Notes under the pieces: generated by a model
The model's database searches: none
The model's input: only the letters and a program-made list of their open reading frames with translations
What the model was told of the DNA's origin: nothing
Source of the DNA: Streptomyces sp. NBC_00820
GTDB lineage: Bacteria > Actinomycetota > Actinomycetes > Streptomycetales > Streptomycetaceae
Length of the DNA: 64,000 bases
Reading direction: 5' to 3'
NCBI RefSeq assembly: GCF_036347055.1
Contig: NZ_CP108882.1
Coordinates: 7,924,001 to 7,988,000, forward strand
Translations under genes and position numbers: made by a program
Shown here: positions 8,590 through 17,744 of the stretch, piece by piece
Layout of the letters: each line of letters starts with the position of its first letter
How positions within the stretch are numbered: position 1 is the stretch's first letter

Positions 8590-9555
8590 ATGGAACCCGT
8601 ACTTGAACTGAGCGGCCTGCGCGTCGAATACCGCGGCGACGGACGCACCGTGGTCGGCGCCGACGAGGTCTCCTTCTCCATCGGCGCCGGAGAGATCTTC
8701 GGCCTCGCCGGAGAGTCCGGCTGCGGCAAGTCGACCATCGCCAACGCGGTCATGCGGCTGCTGAAGCCCCCGGCGGAGATCACCGCGGGCAGCATCCGCT
8801 TCCAGGGGCGGGACGTCCTCGCCCTGGACGCACGTGAGCTGCGCGCCTTCCGATGGCGGGAGATCGCGATGGTCTTCCAGTCGGCGATGAACTCCCTCAA
8901 CCCCGTTCTGACCATCGGCGAGCAGACCGTCGACATCTTCACCACCCACGAGAAGCTGAAGAAGCGGGTCGCGAGGGAGCGGGCGGGAGAGCTCCTGGAG
9001 CTGGTGGGCATCGACCCGGGGCGGCTGAAGGCGTACCCGCACCAGCTGTCCGGCGGTATGCGTCAGCGCGTGGTCATCGCCATGGCCGTCGCGCTCCGCC
9101 CCCGGCTGCTGATCATGGACGAGCCGACGACCGCGCTCGACGTGGTCGTGCAGCAGGAGATCATGGCGCAGATCCGCGACCTCCAGCGGGAGCTGGGCTT
9201 CTCCATCCTCTTCATCACTCACGACATGTCCCTGATGGTCGAGCTGTCGGACCGCATGGGCGTGATGTACGGCGGACGGATCGTGGAACTCGCCGCCGCC
9301 AAGGACCTGTTCACGGGGCCCCTCCACCCGTACACCGAGGCGCTGATGAACGCCTTCCCGCCGCTTACCGGCCCGCGCCGCGAACTCACCGGCCTGTTCG
9401 ACGCCCCGCGCACCGCCGACAGCTGTGGCTTCCACGTCCGCTGTCCCGAGGACCGCTCGGACTGCTCCATGACCATCCCCGACCTGCGCGAGGTCGCGCC
9501 CGGCCGCTGGGTGGCCCGCAGTGTGGCCCCCAGTCCGGAAGGAGCCTCCCGATGA
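8590..9555 (+). CDS. ABC transporter ATP-binding protein, DppD/OppD type
   Basis: This 321-residue ATPase energises the transporter from the cytoplasmic side. It has Walker A (GESGCGKST), the Q-loop, the signature LSGGMRQRV, Walker B (LLIMDEPTTALD) and the H-loop (FITHDMS). The C-terminal oligopeptide-transporter domain with a Cys-rich motif (DSCGFHVRCPEDRSDC) is typical of OppD/OppF and may bind an Fe-S cluster. Its stop overlaps the next start (ATGA). Confidence 0.92.
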   Translation: MEPVLELSGLRVEYRGDGRTVVGADEVSFSIGAGEIFGLAGESGCGKSTIANAVMRLLKPPAEITAGSIRFQGRDVLALDARELRAFRWREIAMVFQSAMNSLNPVLTIGEQTVDIFTTHEKLKKRVARERAGELLELVGIDPGRLKAYPHQLSGGMRQRVVIAMAVALRPRLLIMDEPTTALDVVVQQEIMAQIRDLQRELGFSILFITHDMSLMVELSDRMGVMYGGRIVELAAAKDLFTGPLHPYTEALMNAFPPLTGPRRELTGLFDAPRTADSCGFHVRCPEDRSDCSMTIPDLREVAPGRWVARSVAPSPEGASR

Positions 9556-10604
9556 CCGAACCGACCGAACCCCTGCTCTCCGTACGCGGTCTGACCAAGG
9601 ACTTCCAGGTCGGCACCGTCTTCTCCCGGCGCCGCGTCCGTGCCGTCAACGACGTCTCCTTCGATCTCCCGGCCGGCCGGATCACCGCCCTGGTCGGCGA
9701 GTCCGGCAGCGGCAAGTCCACCATCGCCCGCTGCCTCGCCCGCCTCGAACAGCCCTCGGCCGGACAGGTGCTGCTCGACGGCGAGGACGTCCTGCGCACC
9801 GAGCGGCGCCGGGTGTCACGTGCGTACCGCCGCAAGGTCCAGATGGTGTTCCAGGACCCCTTCGGCTCGCTCAACCCGGTCCACCGCATCGAGCACTTCC
9901 TCACCCGGGCCCTCGTCGTGCACGGCCGCCCCGCCACCCGCGAGGCGCTGTGCGAGCTGATGGCAACGGTCGGCCTGACAGAGGACATGCTCCAGTCCTA
10001 CCCGCACGAACTCTCCGGCGGCCAGCGTCAGCGCGTCTCCATCGCCCGTGCGCTGGCAGTGGAGCCGCGCCTGATCCTGGCCGACGAACCGACGTCGATG
10101 CTGGACGTCTCCGTGCGCGTCGGCGTGCTCAACCTGATGCGGCGCCTGCGCGACGAGCGGAACATCGCCATGCTCTACATCACCCACGACCTGGGCTCCG
10201 CCCGCTACCTCGCGGACACCACGATGGTCATGTTCGCCGGCGAACTCGTTGAGGGCGGCGACGCACTGGCCGTCATGGACGCCCCCGCCCACCCCTACAC
10301 CCGCCTACTGCTGTCCGCCGTACCCGACCCCGAACGGGCCGGCAGCTACGACCCCGTCGAGCGCGCCAGGCTCCGCGAGGCGATCCTCAACCCCACGTCC
10401 TGCCCCTACGGCGACGACGGCGCGTGCAGCCGCACCGACCCCGTCCGCCACATCGTCGGCGAGAACGACGGACAACCCCACTGGGTGCGCTGCCACCTGC
10501 GCGCACCCACCTCCGATATCGCCCGCCGCGTCCTCAAGGCCACCGACCGGCCGGACGGCGAGGCCACCGACGACACCGAGAAAGCGGAGCCCACCGCCGC
10601 ATGA
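9552..10604 (+). CDS. ABC transporter ATP-binding protein, DppF/OppF type
   Basis: This 350-residue second ATPase is also complete, with Walker A (GESGSGKST), LSGGQRQRV, Walker B (LILADEPTSMLD) and a switch His (YITHDLG). A C-terminal Cys-containing OppF tail (CPYGDDGACSRTDP) follows. The ATG at 9552 overlaps the preceding TGA; the frame extends upstream only as a shadow. Its stop overlaps the ATG of the first GH32 gene, tying the hydrolase to the transporter operon. Confidence 0.92.
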   Translation: MTEPTEPLLSVRGLTKDFQVGTVFSRRRVRAVNDVSFDLPAGRITALVGESGSGKSTIARCLARLEQPSAGQVLLDGEDVLRTERRRVSRAYRRKVQMVFQDPFGSLNPVHRIEHFLTRALVVHGRPATREALCELMATVGLTEDMLQSYPHELSGGQRQRVSIARALAVEPRLILADEPTSMLDVSVRVGVLNLMRRLRDERNIAMLYITHDLGSARYLADTTMVMFAGELVEGGDALAVMDAPAHPYTRLLLSAVPDPERAGSYDPVERARLREAILNPTSCPYGDDGACSRTDPVRHIVGENDGQPHWVRCHLRAPTSDIARRVLKATDRPDGEATDDTEKAEPTAA

Positions 10605-12112
10605 CCCACGACCTCACCCTCCCCCCCGGCACCCCCACCGCCGAGGGGCTGGCCGAACGCGCCCTGCGCGACCCCCACCGCCCCCGCTTCCACTTCACCT
10701 CGCCCGGCGGCTGGCTCAACGACCCCAACGGGCTGAGTCACTGGAACGGCGTCTACCACCTCTTCTACCAGTACAACCCGCTCGCCGCCGCCCACCACCG
10801 CATCCACTGGGGCCACGCCACCAGTATCGACCTCGTGCATTGGGCCGATGAGCCAGTCGCCCTGGTGCCAGGCTCGGACGGCCCGGACCGTGACGGCTGT
10901 TGGTCCGGTGTCCTGGTGGACGACGGGGGAGTGCCCACGCTCGTCTACTCCGGCAGGCACGGCGAGCATGAACTCCCCTGCGTGGCCAGGGGATCGGCCG
11001 ACCTGCGGTACTGGACCAAGGACCCGGCCAACCCGGTCATCACCGCCCCGCCCGAGGGCACCGACATCACGGCCTTCCGCGACCACTGCGTCTGGCAGGA
11101 GGGCCAGGTGTGGCGCCAGCTGGTGGGCTCGGGCATCCGGGGCGCCGGCGGAACGGCCTTCCTGTACGAATCCGACGACCTGCGCAGCTGGCGCTACGTC
11201 GGCCCCCTGCTGACCGGCGACGCCTCGCAGAACCGGGGCGAGCTCGACTGGACGGGCACGATGTGGGAGTGCGTCGACCTCTTCGGCATCGACGGCGCCG
11301 ACGTCCTGGTCTTCTCCGCCTGGGATGAGGGCACCACCCACCACCCCCTGTACTGGACCGGCCGCTACCAGGGCGACACCTTCACCCCGACCGGCCTCCA
11401 CCGGCTCGACTACGGCGGCCGCTACTTCTACGCCCCCCAGTCCACCGGCGACGAGCACGGCCGCCGCATCATGTTCGGCTGGCTCCAGGAGGGCCGGACG
11501 GACGAGGCGAACGCGCAGGCCGGCTGGTGCGGTGTGATGTCCCTGCCGAGGGTCGTCACGCTCGCCACGGACGGCGGCCTGCACCAGGCCCCGGTGCCGG
11601 AGCTGACCGAGCTGCGGCGGGAGCGCGTAGAGGTGGCTCCAGGCCGGCTGGCCGACCCGTACAGCCGGCTGCCCGCCGTGCGCGGGGAGCAGCTGGACAT
11701 CGAGACGACCCTGCGCCTGGGCACCGGAGCGACCGCCCGGCTCGTGGTCCGCGAGACACCGGACGGCGCGGAACGCACGGTCGTGGAGGTGAGCCGGTCG
11801 CACGACGGAGCGGGCACGCTCCGACTGCACCGCGAGAGCAGCAGCCTCGACCCGACGGTCGACACCGAACCCCGGTACGGCGAAGTGCCGTTGGACCCCG
11901 ACGGGCGGGTCGACCTGCGCGTCCTCGTCGACCACTCCGCACTGGAGATCTTCGCCAACGGGCGTGCCCTGACCGCCCGCATCTACCCCACCCGCCCTGA
12001 CGAGGCCGTCGGCGTCGGTATCGGTGCCGACGGCGACGTGGCCCTGGAGCGGTTCGACGCCTGGCAAATGGCGTCGGCCTTCACCGACGGACCCCGGCCG
12101 CTGTGGCCGTGA
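10601..12112 (+). CDS. Glycoside hydrolase family 32 (intracellular-type beta-fructosidase)
   Basis: This 503-residue enzyme lacks a signal peptide and probably releases fructose from imported fructo-oligosaccharides or sucrose. The GH32 triad is visible: nucleophile Asp41 in WLNDPNG, stabiliser Asp161 in FRDHCVW, acid/base Glu223 in WECVD. A C-terminal beta-sandwich (VDLRVLVDHSALEIFANGRALTARIYP) completes the usual two-domain layout. RDH replaces the more common RDP motif. The start overlaps the ATPase stop by ATGA, so uptake and hydrolysis are co-translated. Confidence 0.93.
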   Translation: MTHDLTLPPGTPTAEGLAERALRDPHRPRFHFTSPGGWLNDPNGLSHWNGVYHLFYQYNPLAAAHHRIHWGHATSIDLVHWADEPVALVPGSDGPDRDGCWSGVLVDDGGVPTLVYSGRHGEHELPCVARGSADLRYWTKDPANPVITAPPEGTDITAFRDHCVWQEGQVWRQLVGSGIRGAGGTAFLYESDDLRSWRYVGPLLTGDASQNRGELDWTGTMWECVDLFGIDGADVLVFSAWDEGTTHHPLYWTGRYQGDTFTPTGLHRLDYGGRYFYAPQSTGDEHGRRIMFGWLQEGRTDEANAQAGWCGVMSLPRVVTLATDGGLHQAPVPELTELRRERVEVAPGRLADPYSRLPAVRGEQLDIETTLRLGTGATARLVVRETPDGAERTVVEVSRSHDGAGTLRLHRESSSLDPTVDTEPRYGEVPLDPDGRVDLRVLVDHSALEIFANGRALTARIYPTRPDEAVGVGIGADGDVALERFDAWQMASAFTDGPRPLWP

Positions 12113-12127
12113 CCGTCTTACACACGA

Positions 12128-12164
12128 CCACGGCCCGCGGGGTGGACGTCCCCCCGGGCCGTGG
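12128..12164 (+). terminator. Strong hairpin between the two GH32 genes
   Basis: CCACGGCCCG and CGGGCCGTGG form a perfect 10-bp stem, extended inside by GGGG/CCCC. It lies 15 nt after the first GH32 stop. It may end most operon transcripts or attenuate read-through into the secreted enzyme gene. Confidence 0.6.
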
Positions 12165-12194
12165 CCCCCTCCCCGTTCTCCCTCAGGAGCCGCC

Positions 12195-15100
12195 ATGAGC
12201 GTGTCCCGCCGTACCCTCCTGCTCGCCGGAGGAACCGCCGCCACCCTGCTGCCTCTCGGAGGCATCCTCCCCGCAGCACAGGCCGCCGCCTCGAGCGCCG
12301 CCGGAGCGACCCCCGCCGCCACCCCGATTCCCGACCCCATCCCCGTCACCGGCACCTGGACCCGCACCTCCGACGGCGGCCAGAAGGCGACAGCCGGCCG
12401 TCGCGGGCCCGCTCTCGCCCTGTCCGAGCAGCAACTCGCGGCCAAGGGCACGTACGCGGCCCGCATAACGCCCCAATCCTCTTCCTCCGTAGGCGCGTTG
12501 GTGTTCCGGGCCGCCCTCGACGGCTCGACCGGATACGCGATCGCCCTCGACCCCGACCGCTCCCGCATACGGCTCTACGACCTGGCCGGCGGCGACACAC
12601 TCGCCACCGCTCCACTTCCAGGAGCGCGGACCGCAAGACCCCATGACCTCGAAGTAGCAGTCGACGGACCCGAGCTGACGGTACATGTCGACGGCAAGCG
12701 GCTCCTCCACACCGAGGACCACCGCCACGACACCGGCTCGGTGGGCCTGCTCGCCCAGGGCGGCAAGGTCACCTTCGGCCCGCCCTCCCTCTCCTCAGTC
12801 ACCACCAACCTCACCGGCTGGACCACGAGCGGCGGCACCTGGACGGCGAGTCCGCTGGGCTGGCGCGCGGCCCCAACCCAGGGAGCCACCGCCCGCGCCG
12901 TCACCACGACCCAGACGTACGACACCGCGCTCCAGGCCGACCTGCTCCTGCACGACGCCTCCGCCATCGCCTCACTGCTGGTGCGCACCGACGCCACGGC
13001 CACGCACGGATACGGCGTCCAAGTCGACGCGGACCAGGGTAGGCTGAGGCTCTACCGCATCGACGGCAACGTCACCCTCGGCACCTACGCGACCACCATC
13101 AAGGCCGACACGGTCTACCGCCTGCGCGTCGAAGCCGAACACGACGAACTGCGCGTGCACTGGCAGACCAACTTCTTCTCTCCCGACGGCTACAGCCCCG
13201 TCATCACCGCCCAGGACTCCACCCACACCAAGGGCCGACTCGCCGTCTCGGCATCGGCCGGCGAGGTGTCCTTCGAGAACATCGCCGCCGCCGACCTCGC
13301 CACCGGCCTCCAGGGCTGGACGGCCCGCTCCGGCACCTGGACCCCCGACCTGCGCGGCATCCGCGGCGAGAACGGCCTGCGCACGGCCCCCTCCACCGAC
13401 GGCGACCTGGTGGCGAGAGCCGACATCACCCCCGGCGACCGCTCCTCCTCGGCCGGCCTCGTCCTGCGCGCGTCCGCGAACGGCTCCGGCGGCTACGAAG
13501 CCCGCCTGGAAGCCGGCCGCAACGCCGTCGTCCTGCTGGACCGCTCCTCCAGCGCCCGCCTCGCCTCCGCCTCCGGCCCGGTCCGGCGCATCACGGCCGG
13601 AAGCACGTACCGCGTCGAGGCCCGCGCGACGGGCAGAACCATCGAGGTGTACGTGGACGGCGTACGGGCGCTCAAGACCCGCGTGTCCCGCACCAAGGGC
13701 GCCACCTTCGGCACCGCCGCCGCGCACGGGACGTCGTACTTCCAGAACGTCGAGGTCCACAGCACCGCCTACTACTTCACCAAGCCGTACCGCCCCACGT
13801 ACCACTACTCCCAGCTCACCGGCTCCACCAGCGACCCCTGCGGCCTGCTGCACTACGACGGCGAGTACCACCTCTTCCACCAGGACGAGGGCCGCTGGGC
13901 GCACGCGGTCAGCACCGACCTCGTCCACTGGCAGCCCCTGCCGATCACCCTGCCCTGGAACGCCTATGGCCACTGCTGGACCGGCTGCGCGGTCGTGGAC
14001 GCCGACGACACCTCCGGTCTCTTCGACGGCGGCTCGGGCCTGATCGCCTATTACACGAGCTACCACCCGGACAAGCCGGGCGGGAACGCCAGCGTGCGCA
14101 TCGCGTACAGCAAGGACAACGGCCGCTCCTGGCAGCTGCACGGCGGCTCGACCCCGGCCGTGCAGAACCCGGGCGGCCCTGACGCCGGCTGGACCTTGCG
14201 CGACCCGAAGGTCATCCGCGACGAGGCTCACGACCAGTGGCTGATGGTCGTCTCCGGCGGCGACCACATGCGCTTCTTCACCTCCACCGACCTCCTCACC
14301 TGGACCCAGGTCAGCTCCTTCGGCTACGGCGACTGGGCCACGCCCGGCGTCTGGGAGTGCCCCGACTTCTTCCCGCTGCCGGTCGACGGCGACAAGGACA
14401 AGGTGAAGTGGGTCCTCACCCTGAGCACCGGTGCCGTACGCGCCACGAACGGCTCGGCCGCCCAGTACTTCACGGGTGACTGGAACGGCACCGGTTTCAC
14501 TCCCGACCAGAAGGCCGGCACGGTCCTGCGCGCCGACTCCGGCCGTGACTACTACGCCGCCATGTCCTTCTACGGCCTGCCCGACGACCGCCGCGTCTGG
14601 CTCGGCTGGATGAGCAACTGGGACTACCCCTTCAGCGCCCCGACCGGCGGCTGGAACGGCCAGCTGAGCACCCCCCGCGAACTGACACTCACGAACACCG
14701 CCGACGGCGTACGCCTGGTGCAGCGCCCGGTCCGCGAGCTGACCGCCCTGCGCTCCTCTGCCACGACCCGCAAGAACCTCTCCGTCGGCCCCGACTCGGC
14801 GAATCCGCTCACACGTGTCACGGGTATCGCCTACGAGATCGAGGCCGAGATCACCCTTGGCACCGCCACGGAGGTCGGCTTCCGGCTCCGGACCGACGAC
14901 GACCAGCACACGACGGTCGGATACCACGCGGAGGCGCAGGAGCTGTTCGTGGACCGCTCGGCATCGGGCCTGAGCGACTTCACGCAGTACTTCACGGGCC
15001 GCACGACCGCGCCGATGAAGACGACCCACGGCCGCGTGACCCTGCGCGTGTACGTTGACTCGTCCTCGGTCGAGGCATTCGGCGGGGACGGACAGGCCGC

Positions 15101-15767
15101 CGTGACCAGCCTGATCTTCCCCGGCCCGGACGCCGACGGCATGGCCTTCTACGCCAAAGGCGGCACCGCACACATCGAGTCGCTCAAGGTGCACAGGCTG
15201 GACAGCACCTTCCGCCTGGTGGATCGAGTGAAGCCGCTGTTGGCCGCCCCGACCGGCGGTGAATTCCGCTCGGACCTCGGCAACTTGACGATCACCCCCG
15301 CGGGCCGCTGGTCGACGGACAGCGCGGGCCGCGCCGGAAGCTTCGACAAGGACTCCAACGCGATCTCGTCCCACACGGCGACGGACTTGGACCTCACCAC
15401 CCTGGTCCGGCTCGGCGGCCCCGACCCGGACACGGGCGGCGCCCTCTCCCTCCTCTGGCGCGCCTCCTCCGACGGCACCGATGCCTACTGCCTCAACATC
15501 GACCCCGACCTACGCGTGATCCGCCTGGTCGCCAAGGCCAACGGCTTCTTCGACGACGGCGCCGCCCTCGCCCGCGTCCCGGCCTTGCTCCGCCGCGGCA
15601 CGACCTACCCCGTCCGCATCCTCACCGAGGGCGACCGCATCCAGGTGTTCCTCAACGGCGAGCGGATCATCGACGTGACGGATGCGACGTACACGAGCGG
15701 ACACATCGGCCTCAACGTGTTCGGAGGGAGGGCGGCCTACCAGGACACGTACGTGAAGCAGCTGTAA
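12195..15767 (+). CDS. Secreted multidomain GH32 fructanase (levanase/inulinase-like)
   Basis: This 1190-residue exported enzyme probably attacks polymeric fructan. A twin-arginine signal (SRRTLLLAGG...AQAAA) opens it. Three concanavalin-like beta-sandwich modules follow (about residues 45-200, 205-370, 375-520), each ending in a YRVEA or LEVAVDG...V.VDG-type strand. The GH32 catalytic part has Asp547 (SDPCG), Asp670 (RDPKV) and Glu721 (WECPD), then the GH32 C-terminal sandwich and a fourth lectin-like module near the C-terminus. The nucleophile motif is SDPCG rather than NDPNG, but all three acidic residues remain. Exo or endo action and levan versus inulin preference cannot be told from sequence. 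Confidence 0.9.
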   Translation: MSVSRRTLLLAGGTAATLLPLGGILPAAQAAASSAAGATPAATPIPDPIPVTGTWTRTSDGGQKATAGRRGPALALSEQQLAAKGTYAARITPQSSSSVGALVFRAALDGSTGYAIALDPDRSRIRLYDLAGGDTLATAPLPGARTARPHDLEVAVDGPELTVHVDGKRLLHTEDHRHDTGSVGLLAQGGKVTFGPPSLSSVTTNLTGWTTSGGTWTASPLGWRAAPTQGATARAVTTTQTYDTALQADLLLHDASAIASLLVRTDATATHGYGVQVDADQGRLRLYRIDGNVTLGTYATTIKADTVYRLRVEAEHDELRVHWQTNFFSPDGYSPVITAQDSTHTKGRLAVSASAGEVSFENIAAADLATGLQGWTARSGTWTPDLRGIRGENGLRTAPSTDGDLVARADITPGDRSSSAGLVLRASANGSGGYEARLEAGRNAVVLLDRSSSARLASASGPVRRITAGSTYRVEARATGRTIEVYVDGVRALKTRVSRTKGATFGTAAAHGTSYFQNVEVHSTAYYFTKPYRPTYHYSQLTGSTSDPCGLLHYDGEYHLFHQDEGRWAHAVSTDLVHWQPLPITLPWNAYGHCWTGCAVVDADDTSGLFDGGSGLIAYYTSYHPDKPGGNASVRIAYSKDNGRSWQLHGGSTPAVQNPGGPDAGWTLRDPKVIRDEAHDQWLMVVSGGDHMRFFTSTDLLTWTQVSSFGYGDWATPGVWECPDFFPLPVDGDKDKVKWVLTLSTGAVRATNGSAAQYFTGDWNGTGFTPDQKAGTVLRADSGRDYYAAMSFYGLPDDRRVWLGWMSNWDYPFSAPTGGWNGQLSTPRELTLTNTADGVRLVQRPVRELTALRSSATTRKNLSVGPDSANPLTRVTGIAYEIEAEITLGTATEVGFRLRTDDDQHTTVGYHAEAQELFVDRSASGLSDFTQYFTGRTTAPMKTTHGRVTLRVYVDSSSVEAFGGDGQAAVTSLIFPGPDADGMAFYAKGGTAHIESLKVHRLDSTFRLVDRVKPLLAAPTGGEFRSDLGNLTITPAGRWSTDSAGRAGSFDKDSNAISSHTATDLDLTTLVRLGGPDPDTGGALSLLWRASSDGTDAYCLNIDPDLRVIRLVAKANGFFDDGAALARVPALLRRGTTYPVRILTEGDRIQVFLNGERIIDVTDATYTSGHIGLNVFGGRAAYQDTYVKQL

Positions 15768-15800
15768 CCACCGACCCGGCCGACCTACGGCAATGCCCGC

Positions 15801-15835
15801 GAGGCTCCACCCCCCGAGTAGCGGGGCGGAGCCTC
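15801..15835 (+). terminator. Terminator after the secreted GH32 gene
   Basis: GAGGCTCC and GGAGCCTC form an 8-bp stem extended inward by C-rich and G-rich arms, 33 nt downstream of the stop. It ends the fructan locus. Confidence 0.65.
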
Positions 15836-15951
15836 TGCGCGCTGGAAGGACAATCCGCTGTGAGTGGGTTCGGAACCCCTTCCCGAATTGGCGAGATCGG
15901 CCCTCGGCGACGCCCCGCGGAAGGGCCCACTTGTCTCCGCTCCCGGAAAGC

Positions 15952-17097
15952 TCACCTCCTTCGCTGGCGGCCCTGCTGAGACCCGGCAGGGCGGAGCTCG
16001 GTGCCGTTCTTCAGCAGTGCGAGGCGGACGGTGGCGGGGCTGGCATCCTCTCGATCGGCGATGGCTTGCAGCGATAGGCGGTCGTGTTCGTACCAGATGC
16101 GCCACTGCCCGAAGCGGGGGCGGTGTGCTGGGTGCGCCGAAGCCGTGGTGGGCTCCAGTCGACGGGGTGCTTCGACAGCAGGTACGTGACGTGGGCGGTG
16201 GTGGTGTTCAAGGTGTGCGCGAGCTGGGCGCTGGAGAAGTCGCCGCCGGGAACGGCCTGGTGGAGCTGGGCGACGCTGATGCTGTCCGTGTCGGACCCGG
16301 GGAGCACGAGGTCGTGCAGTGCGCGGGCGGGGAGCCGCGGTGCCCATTGGACGGGCTCGTCGATGGTGCGCTCCTCGAGGAGGTTCTGTGCGGTGCGGTG
16401 GAGCAGTTCGGCCTCGGGGGGCAGGATCCGCCAGCGAAAGCGCTGGTATTGCCGGCGTTGAACGGGGGTGGCGGGCGCGATGTCCGGGTGGGCGAGGTGC
16501 GCGGGTGATCCGGTCAGGGTGTGGAATAGCCAGCGTTGTGCGTGTACGGCGTCGAGGCTGGGGTTGGATCGCAGCCGCCGTTGCAGATCCAGCCAGGTCT
16601 GCACGTCGATGAAGCGGGAGCGCGCGGCGAACAGCGCACGACGGCGTGCATAGTCGATCGGGGCGCCGTGCACATCGAGGTGGTCGGCGAGCAGGATCAA
16701 TGTGTACAGGACATCGGCGCCGTCCTGGTGGCGGGTGAGGCCGGCGAGGAACGTGGACGTTGTGGCTACTGACGGTGGTGCCGGTCAGGTGGACCGCGGC
16801 GCGGATCGAGGTGATGTTGCCAGCAAACAGGTAGGCGAAGGTGAGGAGTTCGTCGATGCGTTGAGCAACGGGTTTGCCGCTGGGGCGACTTGGGAAAAGC
16901 CGCAAGGTCCACTCGGGCCATAGAGCGGTCGGTAGCGCGCAGCCGTACCCGTAGCGTCCCGGGACTGATCCGGCACCGCACGGGAGCCGGCAGGGTGACG
17001 GCTTCACCGTCCAGGCGCGGCCCTGGCTGGCGACGAGTCGCGCAGCAGGTTCCAGACAGAACGGGCAATGCGGGAGCGCGCGAGCCTCGAAGATCAT
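15952..17097 (-). pseudogene. TniQ-like zinc-finger/HTH protein with two frameshifts
   Basis: The product can only be read by changing frame twice. An N-terminal part with CPFC and other Cys residues plus PEWTLRLFPSRPSGKP runs from 17097 to about 16770. A central part (LILLADHLDVHGAPIDYARRR...) runs to about 16130 in another frame. A C-terminal helix-turn-helix (LSLQAIADREDASPATVRLALLKNG) returns to the first frame. The domain pattern resembles TniQ-like proteins found with transposons, an assignment made from memory and not certain. The start is tentative and an N-terminal portion is probably missing. Confidence 0.5.
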
Positions 17098-17204
17098 GGC
17101 CGAACGTCGTGCTGTACCGGGCAGGTCCACAGATTGCCCGACTCGCCGGGCGGCCGTGCGGCTTTTCGCTGTTCGCCGGTCACCGGCCGATCCGGCTCCG
17201 GTGA

Positions 17205-17744
17205 TCAGTGCTGGGGGTGCGGACGGTGGAACAGGGGGCGCCGCTGGGCGGCGGGGGCCGGAGCAAGACGGCCCATTTTGACGCGCATCATGACGGCGCG
17301 GACCACCTCGGTCAGGCCCAGGACTATGGCCATGATGCCCACTACCAGGGTGAGTGCCGCGATCGAGGCGAACGGCGAGACGATCAGCACGATACCGGCC
17401 AGAGCGCTGATGATCCCGAAAGCCACATGCCAGCCTCGGGCCGGCATGTCCTGGGCGGAGGCAGCCGCGGCCGTCTCCATGGTGCCGCGCAGCAGCCAGC
17501 TGAAGCCGATCCACAGGGCGAGCAGCAGGATCGACTCCAGGGCGCCTCGGAAGCAGATCAACCCCAGCAGGACGGAGAGCGAGCCTGTGAGGAAATGCAT
17601 CACCCGAAGATGCCGGGGCACGTGGGTGCCGAAGGCGCCGGCCAGCTCGAAGACGCCGGTTGCCAGCAGATAGAAGCCGAAGAGGTCGAGGTCGACTATC
17701 TCTCTGACTAGCGTACGAAAATCTATGTCGGCTGGAGTAGACAT
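17205..17744 (-). CDS. HdeD/DUF308 family membrane protein
   Basis: This 179-residue polytopic membrane protein has about six hydrophobic segments in paired hairpins, for example GFYLLATGVFELAGAFG, SLSVLLGLICFRGAL, GIISALAGIVLIVSPFASIAALTLVVGIMAIVLGLTEVV, and a basic C-terminal tail. This is the HdeD (DUF308) pattern. Members are linked to acid or other stress in some bacteria, but their biochemical role is unknown. It is transcribed away from the BldC/MerR-like leader and may be monocistronic. Confidence 0.85.
   Translation of the reverse strand: MSTPADIDFRTLVREIVDLDLFGFYLLATGVFELAGAFGTHVPRHLRVMHFLTGSLSVLLGLICFRGALESILLLALWIGFSWLLRGTMETAAAASAQDMPARGWHVAFGIISALAGIVLIVSPFASIAALTLVVGIMAIVLGLTEVVRAVMMRVKMGRLAPAPAAQRRPLFHRPHPQH

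Noticed and set aside
12972..15374. 800-residue minus-strand open frame opposite the large GH32 gene
   Set aside because: Shadow of a high-GC gene on the other strand: low-complexity Arg/Gly/Val composition and no family motif, while the plus strand has a complete GH32.
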